Assembly: GCF_027172205.1 (NCBI RefSeq)
Contig: NC_070618.1
Location: 12,084,538-12,148,537 of the forward strand
From: Podarcis raffonei
Taxonomy: Eukaryota > Chordata > Lepidosauria > Squamata > Lacertidae
Direction: 5' to 3'
Length of the DNA stretch: 64,000 bases
Shown here: one piece after another, positions 23,279 to 34,599 of the stretch
Layout of the letters: every line of letters begins with the position of its first letter
How positions within the stretch are numbered: position 1 is the stretch's first letter
Notes under the pieces: model-generated
What the model saw: only the letters and a program-made list of their open reading frames with translations
What the model was told of the DNA's origin: nothing
The model's database searches: none
Translations under genes and position numbers: made by a program

Positions 23279-24398
23279 TATGTTTTTTGTGCAAATGAAT
23301 ATGGTTAAGCTAAGACATGATCTGCTCAAAAGCACACAACACACTAGCCTCGCTGAAGTTAAGTAGGTCTTCACCTGGTAGGTGCTTGAACGGAAAACTA
23401 AACTGAGGGACTGCGAGTGTGCTCTTTACGCTTGGAAGACAGGCAGAAAATAAAACAGACATAATGAACAAATGAAACAGCGTAAGAAGTCCCATAGTAT
23501 TACATGATCACATTTTCTCAGGAATCCGCGACTTCTGTATTGATTCTTTTCAAGTGTTCAGTCAGGAGAACAATGACTCCCCTGCTGTTTCAACAGATGC
23601 TGTCTGCAGTTCAAGATGGCCGTTACTGAAACATCATTTAAAATTTAAGATTCTGTCTCTGTATCCCAAGGGGTTGTTGAAGAGCTATTGCAACGCTGTA
23701 CAGACAAAAGATTAAGATCTCTGTGTGCTTTTGCTAGAAAGGTCACAATGGTCAAGGTGCCAAAAAATTGATTTCTTTTAGCCAGTTGCACGAAAGAGAG
23801 ATGGGAGAGAGGGAACCTCTTTTATATTTGTGTCTGGAGATGTGCACAAAATGAGTTGTTTTTATTAGATGGGATCTGGATTATTGTTTACCAGGTGGCA
23901 ATTGTATCTGTCTCTTTTATTATAATTCTTACCTTTTATTATGACCGATGGTTAAAACCAATAAAGAAGGAATGACCAACCCACAGTTCAGGGACTTAAT
24001 CTTTGCCCGCAAGCATTTTTTTCCACCCTCACCTCCCAAGACTTCACTGGTTTTGGTGGCAGAGGCAGTAACGGGAGCGGGGGGAGAATATAGATTGTTC
24101 TGTAGCTAGACAAAGACTAGCGTCTTGATGGAACTGCAAATTTCCTCCTATCTGGTCATCAGGTCACTCATTTGACCCTGCAGCTAAGCTGGTGCCAAAT
24201 GTATTGCTCTGCTTTCCTTTGGGCCAGTCATCAGCGAGGTCGGGGGGGGGGGTTCTTGTTGTCTGGGCAACCCAGGACCTCCATACACACTGCTTGCGCC
24301 CCAGGGAGGTGTCTTCAGTGTTGCTAACACAGCGGTTTTACTTCACCCTCAGAGGCGCACTCCACTGTCTTTCGAAACAGATGGATGCCAATGACGTA
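23279..24398. other. No recognised feature
   Basis: Unique-looking sequence without a convincing exon. Confidence 0.4.
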
Positions 24399-24643
24399 CA
24401 GTGGTACCTCGGGTTACATAAGCTTCAGGTTACAAACGCTTCAGGTTACAGACTCCGCTAACCCAGAAATAGTACCTCGGGTTAAGAACTTTGCTTCAGG
24501 GTGAGAACAGAAATCGTGCGGCAGCGGCGCAGCAGCTGTGGGAGGCCCCATAAGCTAAAGTGGTACCTCAGGTTAAGAACAGTTTCAGGTTAAGAACGGA
24601 CCTCCAGAACAAATTAAGTTCTTCTTAACCCGAAGTACCACTG
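24399..24643. mobile_element. Tigger/pogo-like MITE, complete, 245 bp
   Basis: Termini CAGTGGTACCTCGGGTTACA / TTAACCCGAAGTACCACTG have TA at each side. It is collinear with the copies at 32.3, 35.6 and 62.0 kb. Confidence 0.88.
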
Positions 24644-24764
24644 TATCGGCAGCCTCGTGAACCACATGCTCCTCTGTAGTTTACCTCTCACAAAGCTACA
24701 CTCCCCTCACCTATCACAAACCACATTTCCCAGGGTTCTTTTGGGGAAATCCCCTCCATGAGTG

Positions 24765-25085
24765 TTTGGGGGAGGGTGTCAACACAAGAACAGGGCCTTT
24801 TCTGTGGTGGCTCCCCATTTGTGGAATGCTATCCCCAGGGAGGCTCGCCTGGCCTCATCATTATATATCTTTACACGCCAGGCAAAAACTTTCCTCTATA
24901 ACCAGGCCTTTGGCCTTTAACTTTCTGTGGCCTTTTAGAAGTGGGTGGGATTTTTTTAAAATGTACTTATAATTCCTCTTGGTTTTAACGTATCTATGCA
25001 GGGCTTATTGTCTATTTGTTTAGTTTTAGGCCACTTTGGGTTTCCCTGAGCAAGATATAGCGATTGACAAACTAAATAAAACGAT
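24765..25085 (+). mobile_element. LINE 3' end of a second L2-like lineage
   Basis: CTCCCCATTTGTGGAATGCT and following bases resemble the conserved LWNA C-terminal region of L2-type ORFs, with broken frames. An AT-rich UTR ending near AAACTAAATAAAACG follows. Confidence 0.6.
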
Positions 25086-25166
25086 TTTAAAATGTGCTTT
25101 ATGTGTGCGTTAAACACTTGGGGTGGATGTGACTACTGACTTTGACTTTCTGTATGCAATTGTAAA

Positions 25167-25167
<1 letters not shown>

Positions 25168-25214
<47 letters not shown>

Positions 25215-25224
25215 TGATGATGAT
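25168..25224 (+). repeat. (AAT)n(GAT)n microsatellite
   Basis: About fourteen AAT units followed by five GAT units. It gives artefactual poly-Asn/Asp and poly-Tyr frames. Confidence 0.95.
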
Positions 25225-25712
25225 GTACCAATCTGTAATTCATATGCCCCCCTTCCCCCTCTTTGTATTCTAGGGACATTCCCCACAGTTGTCCAAGGAA
25301 CAATGCTAGATTCTTATTTTTTGAAGGAGCTAGAGGATGAACAGGTATCAACACCTGCCTTGCTTGTTTTATGTGCCTTACCTGGATCCTGACCCTGCCT
25401 CTGCACACTTCATACAGTTTGCAACACTGATGTAACAATGGGAGGGGGGAGAGGGCAGGGAGCTGGGGTGTACAGAGGAAGGGAAGCAGGAGGCAGCCGT
25501 GATGGACAGCTTGCAAGAAAAGAACAGAGCCCGTAGTGAGGCCAGTGGGCAGTGTGCCAGCATTTTGGTGAACCCGGATTCCTGAATGTATAAGAGTTGG
25601 GACATCTACCCTGCTCTGCATGCACTATGCACAAAGAGGTAATTTGACCCTGTAGACCTGTAGTTGAGCAGACTCCATCACCATCACCCCATTTTCCAGG
25701 TACTGTTAAATA

Positions 25713-26250
25713 CTGTATTTTTTGCTCCATAACACGCACCTGACCATAAGACGCACCTAGTTTTTAGAGCAGGAAAACAAGAAGAAAAAATATTCTGAAT
25801 CACAGCTTGGGAGGCTTTCCTTCTCCTCACTTTTTTCTCCCCCTCCCCAAGCAGCATGGTCCCCTTTTCCAGTCTCCATCCCTTTCGCCCAAACATCTCA
25901 GGTGACGCCTGCAATTTCTCCCCTTCGCTGCTGCCTCTCCTTTGCCCTCTACCATGACTCTCCACTCACGGCAACCTACCCCCTCTCCCTTCACCCAGCT
26001 TCTTGGTCCCCCTCCTCTCCGTCCTCTTCCTCCCCTCTCTCGGCAAACGACCTGCCGGCTGCTCCCAAACCTTCCCGGGGCTTCAGGGGAAAGGGGAGGC
26101 TGCTGGCAACCCGGGAGGGCGGGGTATCGGCGCGCGCCACACTCGGGCGATTTGGCTCCAGGGACCACACATTCACTCCATAAGACACACAGACATTTTC
26201 CCTTACTTTTTAAGAGGAAAAATGTGCATCTTATGGAGCGAAAAATACGG
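25713..26250. mobile_element. CCGTATT-type DNA transposon with GC-rich interior, 538 bp
   Basis: Ends CTGTATTTTTTGCTCCATAA / TTATGGAGCGAAAAATACGG are flanked by TA. The interior is pyrimidine/GC-rich and unrelated to the 2.7-kb copy, suggesting the termini carry different cargo. Confidence 0.7.
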
Positions 26251-26429
26251 TAGATGTATACTCAGAACTAAGCCTCGTAGATTTTAACAGGGTTCATTCT
26301 CAAATAATTGGGTGCTTCCCTGGGAAGAGGGATTGGCTGTTAAACCACTCCAAGAAATGTAGCTCTGGAAAAGGTGTGGTTGGGTGCATAACCTCCAACA
26401 TTTCTCTGATGAAAATCAGGATGTCCTAT

Positions 26430-26600
26430 CCCATAACAATAACAATAACAATAATAATAATACCATTTATACCCTGCTTATCTGACTGGGTTGCCCCAGC
26501 CACTCTGGGCAGCTTCCAACATATTTTTAAAAGCATCATAAAGCATTAAACATTTTTTAAAAACCTTCGCTATACAGGGCTACCTTCAGATGGCTGGGGT
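26430..26600 (-). mobile_element. L2-like LINE 3' end, short
   Basis: (AAT)n, then TTTATACCCTGCTTATCTGA, GCCACTCTGGGCAGCTTCCA and ACAGGGCTACCTTCAGATG, as in the longer copies. Confidence 0.7.
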
Positions 26601-27135
26601 CGCCGCATAACTCCATACCGTCCAACATTTCTTTGACGGAAATAGGGATCTCTTAGGGAAAATCAGGGCATTCTGGGATCAAATCAGAAACTGGGATGGC
26701 TTCTGTGAATCTGGGATGGTCCCTGGAAAATATTAACACTTGAAGGGTCTGGAAATTTAGCTGTGCACATGTGTATATGTATATATGCATACAGTGGCAT
26801 AGTTTTTAGACTCCAGGATTCACTAAGGGCCCTTCCAGAGGACCCATTTATTGAGCATTCACCCTGATTTGCTTGCACCAAGCTTCGATTGAAGGTTAGG
26901 TTATATTTGCTCTCAATTGAGCTTTTGTTCTGATTTGTGTGCAGGGCAGTTACACAACAACATTTATCTGCATTCATTCTGATTTGCTTGCCGGTTGTTT
27001 ACACATCTTTCCACCAGCCATTCCTCCATCCCCGTCTTTTCATGACATTTCTTCCTCCTGTGCCCTGTTACTTTCTAAACCACAAAAAGTTAAAGTTTTT
27101 TTTTTTAAAAAAAGGTAGATTTATTATACTAGGCG

Positions 27136-27273
27136 CAGTGGTTCTCAACCTGTGGGTCCCCAGATGTTGTTGGACTACAACTCCCATGATCCCTCAGCTC
27201 TGGCCTTGCTAGCTAGGGGTGATGGGAGTTGTAGTTCAACAACACCTGGGGACCCACAGGTTGAGAAAGGCTG
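27136..27273. mobile_element. hAT-like palindromic MITE, 138 bp
   Basis: CAGTGGTTCTCAACCTGTGG pairs with CCACAGGTTGAGAAAGGCTG, and GGACTACAACTCCCAT with its complement. No clean target duplication remains. Confidence 0.8.
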
Positions 27274-27820
27274 TAAACTGCTTGAATCCCTCTTGCAACA
27301 CAGTGACAGTACAGAGGCTCCTTTTAAGGTTTTATAGGCACTCCCCTCCCCACTGCTGAGATGGAACTGTGTATTACTTTAGGAATTGGGGCAACCTCCT
27401 GCTCACTTTGCTGTGGATGGGTGCGCTCTGGACTTCTGCCCCCCAAATCCTGCCCCAACACTTCCCATTTAGGTCACACCAGCTTGTTCCTGGGGTTCTT
27501 GCAACCCAAAGCACACACAGCAGCTTGTCTCTTCCCCACCACAGCCATTACAGTCACTGCCACATGTTTCCACTGGGTGGCTCTCCAAACTGAGAATGCT
27601 TTTGCTTTGCTTTGCTCTGGCTCTGAGATGGGTTGCTTGGCTGGCTAGCAGGCCTGGGCGCCATTTCAACATTGTGATATATATTACCAGCTAAACATTT
27701 TGATTTATCACGGCGTCTGAAATAAGGATGGAGCTATGTAGAGGCACTGGCTGGCTAGCAGGCCTGGGCGTTGTCTGGTTTTCAGCATTGTGATATGTAT
27801 ATCACCAGCTAAACATTTTT

Positions 27821-28355
27821 TAAAAATTGTCCTGTAGCATCTTAGAGACCAACTAAGATATCTGAGAAGGGACGCAGGTGGCGCTGTGGGTTAAACCACA
27901 GAGCCTAGGGCTTGCCGATCAGAAGGTCGGCGGTTCAAATCCCCGCAACGGTGTGAGCTCCCGTTGCTCGGTCCCTGCTCCTGCCAACCTAGCAGTTCGA
28001 AAGCATGTCAAAGTGCAAGTAGATAAATAGGTACCGCTCTGGCGGGAAGGTAAATGGCATTTCTATATGCTGCTGTGGTTCACATGACTGGCCACATGAC
28101 CCGGAAGCTGCTGGCCACATGACCCGGAATCTGTACGCCGGCTCCCTTGGCGAATAAAGCGAGATGACCGCCACAACCCCAGAGTCGTCTGCGACTGGAC
28201 CTAACCGTCAGGGGCCCTTTACCTTTAAGATATCTGAAGAAGTGTGCACGCACACAAAACTTAAACCCAGAACAAACTTAGTTGGTCTCTAAGGTGCTAC
28301 TGGACAATTTTTAAATTTATTTCGACTGCGTCAGACCAACACGGCTACCTACCTC
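27821..28355. repeat. Foldback repeat carrying a nested Sauria SINE
   Basis: The arm TAAAAATTGTCCTGTAGCAT.. (27821-27857) is the reverse complement of 28278-28314 (CTTAGTTGGTCTCTAAGGTG..), extended by CAGACCAACACGGCTACC. Its family name is not certain. Confidence 0.6.
27869..28226 (+). mobile_element. Sauria-type SINE
   Basis: Full length, flanked by AAGATATCTGAgAAG / AAGATATCTGAAG. A short internal tandem duplication of CTGGCCACATGACCCGGAA sits near 28090-28125. Confidence 0.9.
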
Positions 28356-29298
28356 CAGCTAAACATTGTGATTTATCATGGTGTCTGAAATAAGGATGGT
28401 GCAATGTAGAGGCACTGGCTGGCTTCACGGTTTTCCCCACCTTGTGATTTTTGCCTAGCACACACATATGTGTCATGATTTGTGATATATTGCCAGGTCA
28501 CAAAAATTATGAACCCAGTATGTAGAAATGGACTTCAAACTGGTTTGGGGTGATACATCGCCTGCTCTTAACAGACATCACATTTTGTGATATTTTGCCA
28601 GGTCGTAAATTAGGAAACCGATACCACGATGTGGACTTCAAATCCAGTTTGGACGATATATCGATATATCGCCCAGCCCTACTGGCTAGACAGAGCTGTG
28701 TAGTCTCATGTTCCCACGCCATCTCCACTGTATTGCTAGAAAGCAGATGGAGAATGGATTGTTTGGTTTGGCCTCAAGAGGGCTTTGGAGAAGGCCGAGA
28801 TGAATTCAAGGAGGAAAAGTCCATCAATGGCTAATAGACAAAGCAGCCCCAAATGCAGCCTCCATGTGCAGATACAGCATACCCTTAATTAGCATTTATA
28901 CTGGGGACTAATGACAACAAAAGGTAGCTATTCTGCACATACAGGCTTTGCAGAGGCGTCTTTCTAGCCACTATTAGAAGCAAGACTGGATGGACTCTTG
29001 TTTGGATCTTGAAATGTGATTCTTACGTTCTTAAGCAAGAGTTCATATGCAGGATCATATTAGCTGTGCCTTAACTTTAAAGAGGTCCAGAATATGCCCT
29101 GCTGCTTTGTAAGTTTAAATGCTAGAGTATAGGAGGTGTAGCATTCCTCTTCAGCCTGAGCCTAATTTAAGGGACCACTTGTTGCATCCGAACAAAGTGG
29201 AACGTCTAACGGACAAAAGCTTTGGCCACGAAATATGTTTTGCTAGCCTAAAAGGTGCCATCCGACTCATTGCTGCCTGTTCCTTTTCTGTTTGTTAG

Positions 29299-31922
29299 TT
29301 AGAACAAGTTCTCAGATTTAACAACAAATGGAAACTTTCCGGAATCCAGAAGATCCACTACAACTCTCTAGAAAAGATAGTGGGAGGATATGGCACAATC
29401 CCCGGCAAGCTGATTTGGCCAAACAGCCTGACAACAACTCCCGAAGGTGACTTGGCCGTGAAAGACAGTGGAACTGGGCAGATCCAGATCTTTAGCGCAG
29501 ATGGTCAGGTTAAGCAAAGGTTCCCTTATGGATTCGAACCAATTAAAGGGCTGGGGGACATTACCTGCATGAAAAATGGCGTGCTTCTCGTTACCAACGG
29601 GACCAGAATCATCCAGCTTTTCAGCAAAGATGGGGAGCTGATCCATGAGCTGAAGTCTCCGAAAATCACCTGGCCTAATTCATATGGGATAGCCGTCTTG
29701 AAAGCGAACAAAATTGCAGTGACAGACTGGAGTGACGGAGGGAAAATTAACATCATTGGAGTGGACTGGAGAATGAACGCTGTTCTGAAGACAAGTTCCA
29801 TAGAAGGGTTTCATAGGCCGGTGCGGGTGGTAGCCAATAAGGTACAGTATGAGACCCCAGAAAGGCCAAATATCTGCTTATTGGTTGGTAGCACAGAATG
29901 CTTCAAGCCTCTAGCCTAAGTTTAGACAGTGAAGTGGGCAGCAACTAGAGAAATGGGGACATTTGGGCCTTTGGAAAGGAAGGCAGCAGGAGGACTTCCT
30001 TCTGTTTACTCCTCTTGGTACCCTTGTAAAGGACTGTTTGAGCATCCCATATCTAAGAACAATAAAGTCGATTCAACCAACTCTAAAACAACAACATGTG
30101 CACTCTAAAAACAATGGAACCATTTCACCATTTCATCAGATATAAAATTGACTGGCCTCAGGAAAGGCCTTTGGTTGCCCCCCCCCCCATATTATCCATA
30201 TTGAGTGCTCATGAGCCCAAGTGGGGAATATGTTTCACTTGATGCACAGATAGCTCAGTTGGTTAGAGCAGGGGTCAGCAAACTTTTTCAGCAGGGGGCT
30301 GCCGGTCCACTGTCCCTCAGACCTTGTGGGGGGCCAGACTATATATATTTTTTGGGGGGGATGAACGAATACCTATGCCCCACAAATAACCCAAAGATGC
30401 ATTTTAAATAAAAGCGCACATTCTACTCATGTAAAAACACGCTGATTCCCAGACAGTCCATGGGCCAGATTTAGAAGGCGATTGGGCTGTATCCAGCCCC
30501 TGGACCTTAGTTTGCCTATCCATGGGTTAGAGCATGGTGCTGATAATGCCAAGGCTGCAGTTTTGATCCCCGGATGGGACAGCTGCATATTCCTGCATTG
30601 CAAGGGAGTTGGGCTTGATGATCCTCAAGGTCCCTTCCAACTCTTCGATTCTATGATTCTATGTGCGCAGAGTCCTTCTGACCCACAGGCAGAAATGTGC
30701 ATGTACAGGCATGGCTGGTGTTGATGTGGATCCCAATGGATGGGTTGGATGCAATATGGATGGCATTCACAACTGCCCCTGGATGGACCTACTGTAGATG
30801 GGGCCAAGATTTTCAAGCAGCCCCAGCTGCTTTCTGGCCCTGTCAGTTGGCTACTTCTTTCTTTCTCTTTTCCCTATTTAATCTCATTTGTATCGGCCCA
30901 TTGAAGTAGGTGGACATTTGCTCTCTGAATCACCCAATTAAAGGTTTTCAATCCAATACGCATCCCGGTGAAGTATGTGCTGGTTTCTGCCTAAACCTTT
31001 GACAAATAGCAAACTTGGTTCTCCCTATGAGTCGGCGTGTGGTATAGTGTCAGAAGAGCACTGGTCTCAGGTTTGGTGTTCAAATCTCTGCACAACCACA
31101 GAAACCACAGGGTGTCAGACTTGGATCATGTGGAGTTGAGAATGAAGAAAAAGAAGGAGAGCAATTAAGAAGTTCCTTAGTTCTTCAGGTCAGAGAGTAT
31201 CACCTGACCTAGTCTTTCACCTGGTCTGTTGGGATAAGGAGTTCATTTGTCTGTTCTTTGTGCAGTTCCATCCTTTGGGCAAGCCTGAATCAGATCACAC
31301 AGGTTGAATCCTTGCCTGACGGCCCTCAGGTCACAACTTCAGGACTTGTTCTGTGCTCAGAGCCTCATCCCTAGCGACCTTGGGCCAGTTACTAACTCTC
31401 ACCAGATCCTACTTTGCAAGGCTGTTGTGAGACTATTTCCCTAAATTATTTTGGAAGGTGGGAGGGATAGCACTGTTTTTTGAGTTACAAAGCAGCTTTT
31501 CTAAGACCTGTGTGAAATACTGTTAACATTGTTCTCTCTTCCACCCCCTTTGCTCCACAACTTCGCCCCCACAGAACGACGAAATCTTAGTTACAGAAGG
31601 GCAGCTTTTCGGAAGGTACCAGGGCTGCTGCATCAAAGTTCTCGACAAGGGAAATAAGGTGAAAAGGACTATAGGCCCGCGGTACGGGCGTGTTCATACC
31701 TTCGAAAACCCTTCTGGCATCTGTGAGGATGGGCATGGGAACATCTTCGTATCCGACGAAGGAGAAAACTGCATTGTGATGTTTAATCCCGACTCATCCC
31801 TCAGTACTGTATTGGTGAACGAGGGCCTGCTAGGACCAAGCGGACTCTCCATGCTGGACCATGGGATGATAGCTGTCACCGACTGCTACAACCACTGTGT
31901 TAAAATCTATCGGTACAAATGA
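29299..31922 (+). CDS. NHL-repeat six-bladed propeller protein (C-terminal part; upstream exons not located)
   Basis: Two plus-strand exons, 29299-29841 and 31575-31922 (TGA), join in phase 0. Together they read as about 297 residues ending DCYNHCVKIYRYK. Six NHL blades can be counted: WPNSLTTTPEGDLAVKDSG; GLGDITCMKNGVLLVTNG; WPNSYGIAVLKANKIAVTDW; RPVRVVANKNDEILVTEG; NPSGICEDGHGNIFVSDEGE; GPSGLSMLDHGMIAVTDCYN. This propeller is typical of the C-terminal half of TRIM-NHL proteins (TRIM2, TRIM32, TRIM71) and of small NHLRC proteins, where it binds RNA or protein. The first exon opens with an acceptor (TTTGTTAG) and no ATG, so at least one upstream exon is missing. No RING or B-box was seen. The acceptor could also be 4 nt downstream (29303), which would leave a non-zero phase. 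I cannot name the gene; nothing like it sits here in human. Confidence 0.85.
30247..30663 (+). repeat. tRNA-derived SINE with TCTATGAT tail, split by an hAT
   Basis: The head AGATAGCTCAGTTGGTTAGA is tRNA-like (A box). After the nested element it resumes with GAGCATGGTGCTGATAATGC, a B-box region TTTTGATCCCC, and the tail GATTCTATGATTCTATG. Confidence 0.85.
30269..30524. mobile_element. hAT MITE nested in a SINE, 256 bp
   Basis: Starts CAGGGGTCAGCAAACTTTTT and ends TAGTTTGCCTATCCATG. The flanking 8-bp duplication GGTTAGAG (30261-30268, 30525-30532) is perfect. Confidence 0.9.
31025..31480 (+). repeat. MIR-like SINE interrupted by an unidentified insert (about 31095-31370)
   Basis: The head (GGTATAGTGTCAGAAGAGCA, TTCAAATCTCTGCACAACCA) and the rear part (CCTTGGGCCAGTTACTAACT, GGCTGTTGTGAG) belong to one SINE but are about 275 bp apart. 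The insert starts TGTCAGACTTGG and could be a small LTR; its right edge is unclear. Confidence 0.45.
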
Positions 31923-31960
31923 GCAAGTCGCCGCCTTCAATGAGCAAGGGAACTCACTGG

Positions 31961-31966
31961 AATAAA
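31961..31966 (+). terminator. Poly(A) signal of the NHL-repeat gene
   Basis: AATAAA lies 38 nt after the TGA of the NHL-repeat gene and just before a dispersed LTR-like repeat. It implies a very short 3' UTR. Confidence 0.6.
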
Positions 31967-31969
31967 CAC

Positions 31970-32269
31970 AGCTGACTCTCTGTCTTCCCAGCCTTGCTTC
32001 CAGCTTCTAGCTCACATAACTCAACTATTCACTCTGGTCTTTGCTTTTCTAACTACCAGCTAGCTAAGGGAGGGAGGGGCCCCACCCGTTTGTTATCTGG
32101 CACAAAGCCACTTCCTTTGTTACTTTAATGGCCCATACTTAGGCTATTGCCTCATCAGGATGCTACGCTGGCTAGTCCAGGAATTTGAATTCTTGCTTGC
32201 TGGATCCAGGAATTAGAAGAGTCTTGGCATGTAGCCTAACCACCCACCCCAATCCATAACATCCCTAAA
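31970..32269 (-). repeat. LTR-like dispersed repeat (fossil), second copy
   Basis: Minus strand begins TGTTATGGATTGGGGTGGGT and is collinear with 19806-20075. It lies directly behind the poly(A) signal of the NHL-repeat gene. Confidence 0.5.
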
Positions 32270-32284
32270 GCCTGTGATATATTA

Positions 32285-32497
32285 CAGTGGTATCTTGGGT
32301 TAAGAACTTAATTCGTTCTAAGGGTCCATTCTTAACCTGAAACTGTTCTTAACCTGAAGCACCACTTTAGCTAATGGGGCCTGCTGCTGCTGCCACGATT
32401 TCTGTTCTCATCCTGAAGCAAAGTTCTTAACCCGAGGTGCTATTTCTGGGTTAGCGGAGTCTGTAACCTGAAGCGTCTGTAACCCGAGGTACCACTG
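32285..32497. mobile_element. Tigger/pogo-like MITE, complete, 213 bp
   Basis: Termini CAGTGGTATCTTGGGTTAAG / CCCGAGGTACCACTG, TA on both sides. Confidence 0.88.
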
Positions 32498-32985
32498 TAC
32501 TTATGTATACAGTCTGTAATGTTTGGCCCAAACCGATGCGTGGCAAATATTCCCACTCCTGCAGCCATTTTGGATGGTCCCAGAGAACAAAATCTGTAGC
32601 TGATTTTCCATCCCAATGCAGCACATCCATGCTTGCTGACACGGGAAGAAAAGGCGTGATTCTGTTTCTGTAATGTCCTTCGGAGGCAGGCTGGATGGGC
32701 ACACCCCATTGGCTATTTTGCAGCAATATGCTTATGTTTCCTGTTCTAAAAATATTAAGCTTCATGGCCACCTTTACAGAATAGTTAAAACAAATTACGT
32801 TCACATACACTGTCAGCCTGCAGTTAGAAAGCTGAGCATGGGCGAGGGAGGGAAGGAAATAAAAGGAACAAGTACATGCCTGCCCCGTTCCTAAAAACCT
32901 CTTGGTAAGAAGCTGTTTGACAGCGGAGCAGATGAGAGGTGGTGGACTGTCCTTGGAGACTTGTAAACAGAGGCTGGATGGTCAT

Positions 32986-33124
32986 GTATAAAATCATAAT
33001 TGTAGAGTTGGAAGAGATCCCTTGGGGTCATCTAGTCCAACCCCCTTGCAATGCAGGAATCTCTTGCCCAATGTGGGGCTCAAACACACAACCCTGAGTC
33101 TCATGCTCTACCAACTGAGCTATA
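32986..33124 (-). repeat. tRNA-derived SINE with TCTATGAT-type tail
   Basis: Read on the minus strand it ends CAACTCTACAATTATGATTT. The B-box region (GGGGCTCAAACACACAACC on plus) and A-box region (GCTCTACCAACTGAGCTAT) are present. Confidence 0.8.
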
Positions 33125-33344
33125 CTTGCACCCAGTGCTGCTTCTTTTTTTCAGCCGGAGCTCACCAGAACCCCATTCCGGCACCTCTCAGGTGGGCGCC
33201 ATTGTCATTTGAAGAGAACAAGGGAGAAGTTCGTGGTGAGCTCCAGCCCCTCTTTTTCTAGAAAAATATCCCTGCTTGCAACTAAGATCTAGGTGAGATT
33301 CCTGCATTGCCTCCATAGCCTTTTCTTCTCCCGAAGGTGTCCTG

Positions 33345-33347
33345 CAA

Positions 33348-33389
<42 letters not shown>

Positions 33390-33860
33390 TATTATTTATA
33401 CCCCAGCCACTCTGGGCGGCTTCCAAAAAAATATATTAAAATACTGTACTACATCAAACATTAAAAGCTTCCCTAAACAGGGCTGCCTTCAGATGTCTTC
33501 TAAAAGTCTGGTAGTTGTTGTTCTCTTTGACATCTGATGGGAGGGCGTTCCACAGGGAGGGCTTGGCTTCTTGCAGTGAGGGAACCGCCAGAAGGCCCTT
33601 GGCGCTGGACCTCAGTGTCCGGGTAGAATGATGGGGGTGGAGACGCTCCTTCAGGTATACAGGACCGAGGCCGTTTAGGGCTTTAAAGGTCAGCACCAAC
33701 ACTTTGAATTGTGCTCGGAAATGTACTGGGAGCCAATGTAGGTCTTTCAAGACCAGTGTTATATGGTCTCGGCGGCCGCTCCCAGTCACCAGTCTAGCTG
33801 CCGCATTCTGGATTAGTTGTAGTTTCCGGGTCACCTTCAAAGGTAGCCCTTCAAAGGTAG
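33345..33860 (-). mobile_element. L2-like LINE 3' end with (ATT)n tail
   Basis: The minus strand encodes QNAAARLVTGSGRRDHIT, LHWLPVHFRAQFKVLV and SLWNALPSDVKENN in one almost intact frame, so it is younger than the 22-kb copy. An (AAT)n tail lies at 33350-33386. Confidence 0.88.
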
Positions 33861-34595
33861 CAAGGCAGCAGAGGTTCAGGATCAGAGTTTTCCTTCTCCT
33901 ACATGGGCTACCTTCCCAGGTGGACCAGCCCCACCTGCCCCTCACTTCCCTCTACAGCACGTGAAGACCCACCTTGTTGACCTTTGGACCCACTATGGCT
34001 CTGGTCCACTCAATCTGATGGAGCCTGTCTTCACATGCAGGAGATGTCCCTAACTCACCAAGGTTTTGACACCCATCTGCTACCCTCACCTGGTTTAGCC
34101 ATTTCCTGGGATGTGGCCACGGTCCACGCTGACAGCATCTAGGAGCCACTGTTGAGTGCAGGGGCGTGGGGGACCAAAGGTGTACAAACTACCTTTTTGG
34201 CACCACGGAAGTGGGGTGCCAACTCTTGAATAAAATATTGGGGGACCCAGGTAAGACACACACCCCATACACAAAATCAATCGCAATATGTGGTGCACGC
34301 ACGCCATTTGAATCCACTGGATCCTGCTCATTTGAAACGAAAATGTCAACATAGTCCAGATGAGATCAATCTTTCTGCCTCTTCGCAAGGCGGGGGAAGA
34401 GCCTTGTGAGCCGACAAACAGGTTTATTCATTTATTATCACCCTCACCCAATCTTTCCAGAATGACCATAAGGCATTTAATTAAAAAATAAATAAAACCG
34501 GCACGCACTTGTCATCTGCTTGGATAGAACAGCTGAGCTCATTGCTTCTGGCTTGCAAAGCGTTCTACCTACCAAACTAGAACCCCCAAACATTT
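33861..34595. other. Spacer before NIPSNAP3 paralog 1, no recognised feature
   Basis: The first 100 bases may still be LINE; no gene is seen. Confidence 0.35.
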
Positions 34596-34599
34596 ATGG

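Larger units (their letters stand above)
27649..28681. mobile_element. hAT element (GGGCTGGGCGATATAT family) with nested insertions, 1033 bp
   Basis: The left end CAGGCCTGGGCG and right end CGCCCAGCCCTA are flanked by a perfect 8-bp duplication CTGGCTAG (27641-27648, 28682-28689), as expected for hAT. The interior has repeats of TTTATCACGGCGTCTGAAAT-type words. It is interrupted by a foldback repeat and a Sauria SINE. No transposase is visible. Confidence 0.8.
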
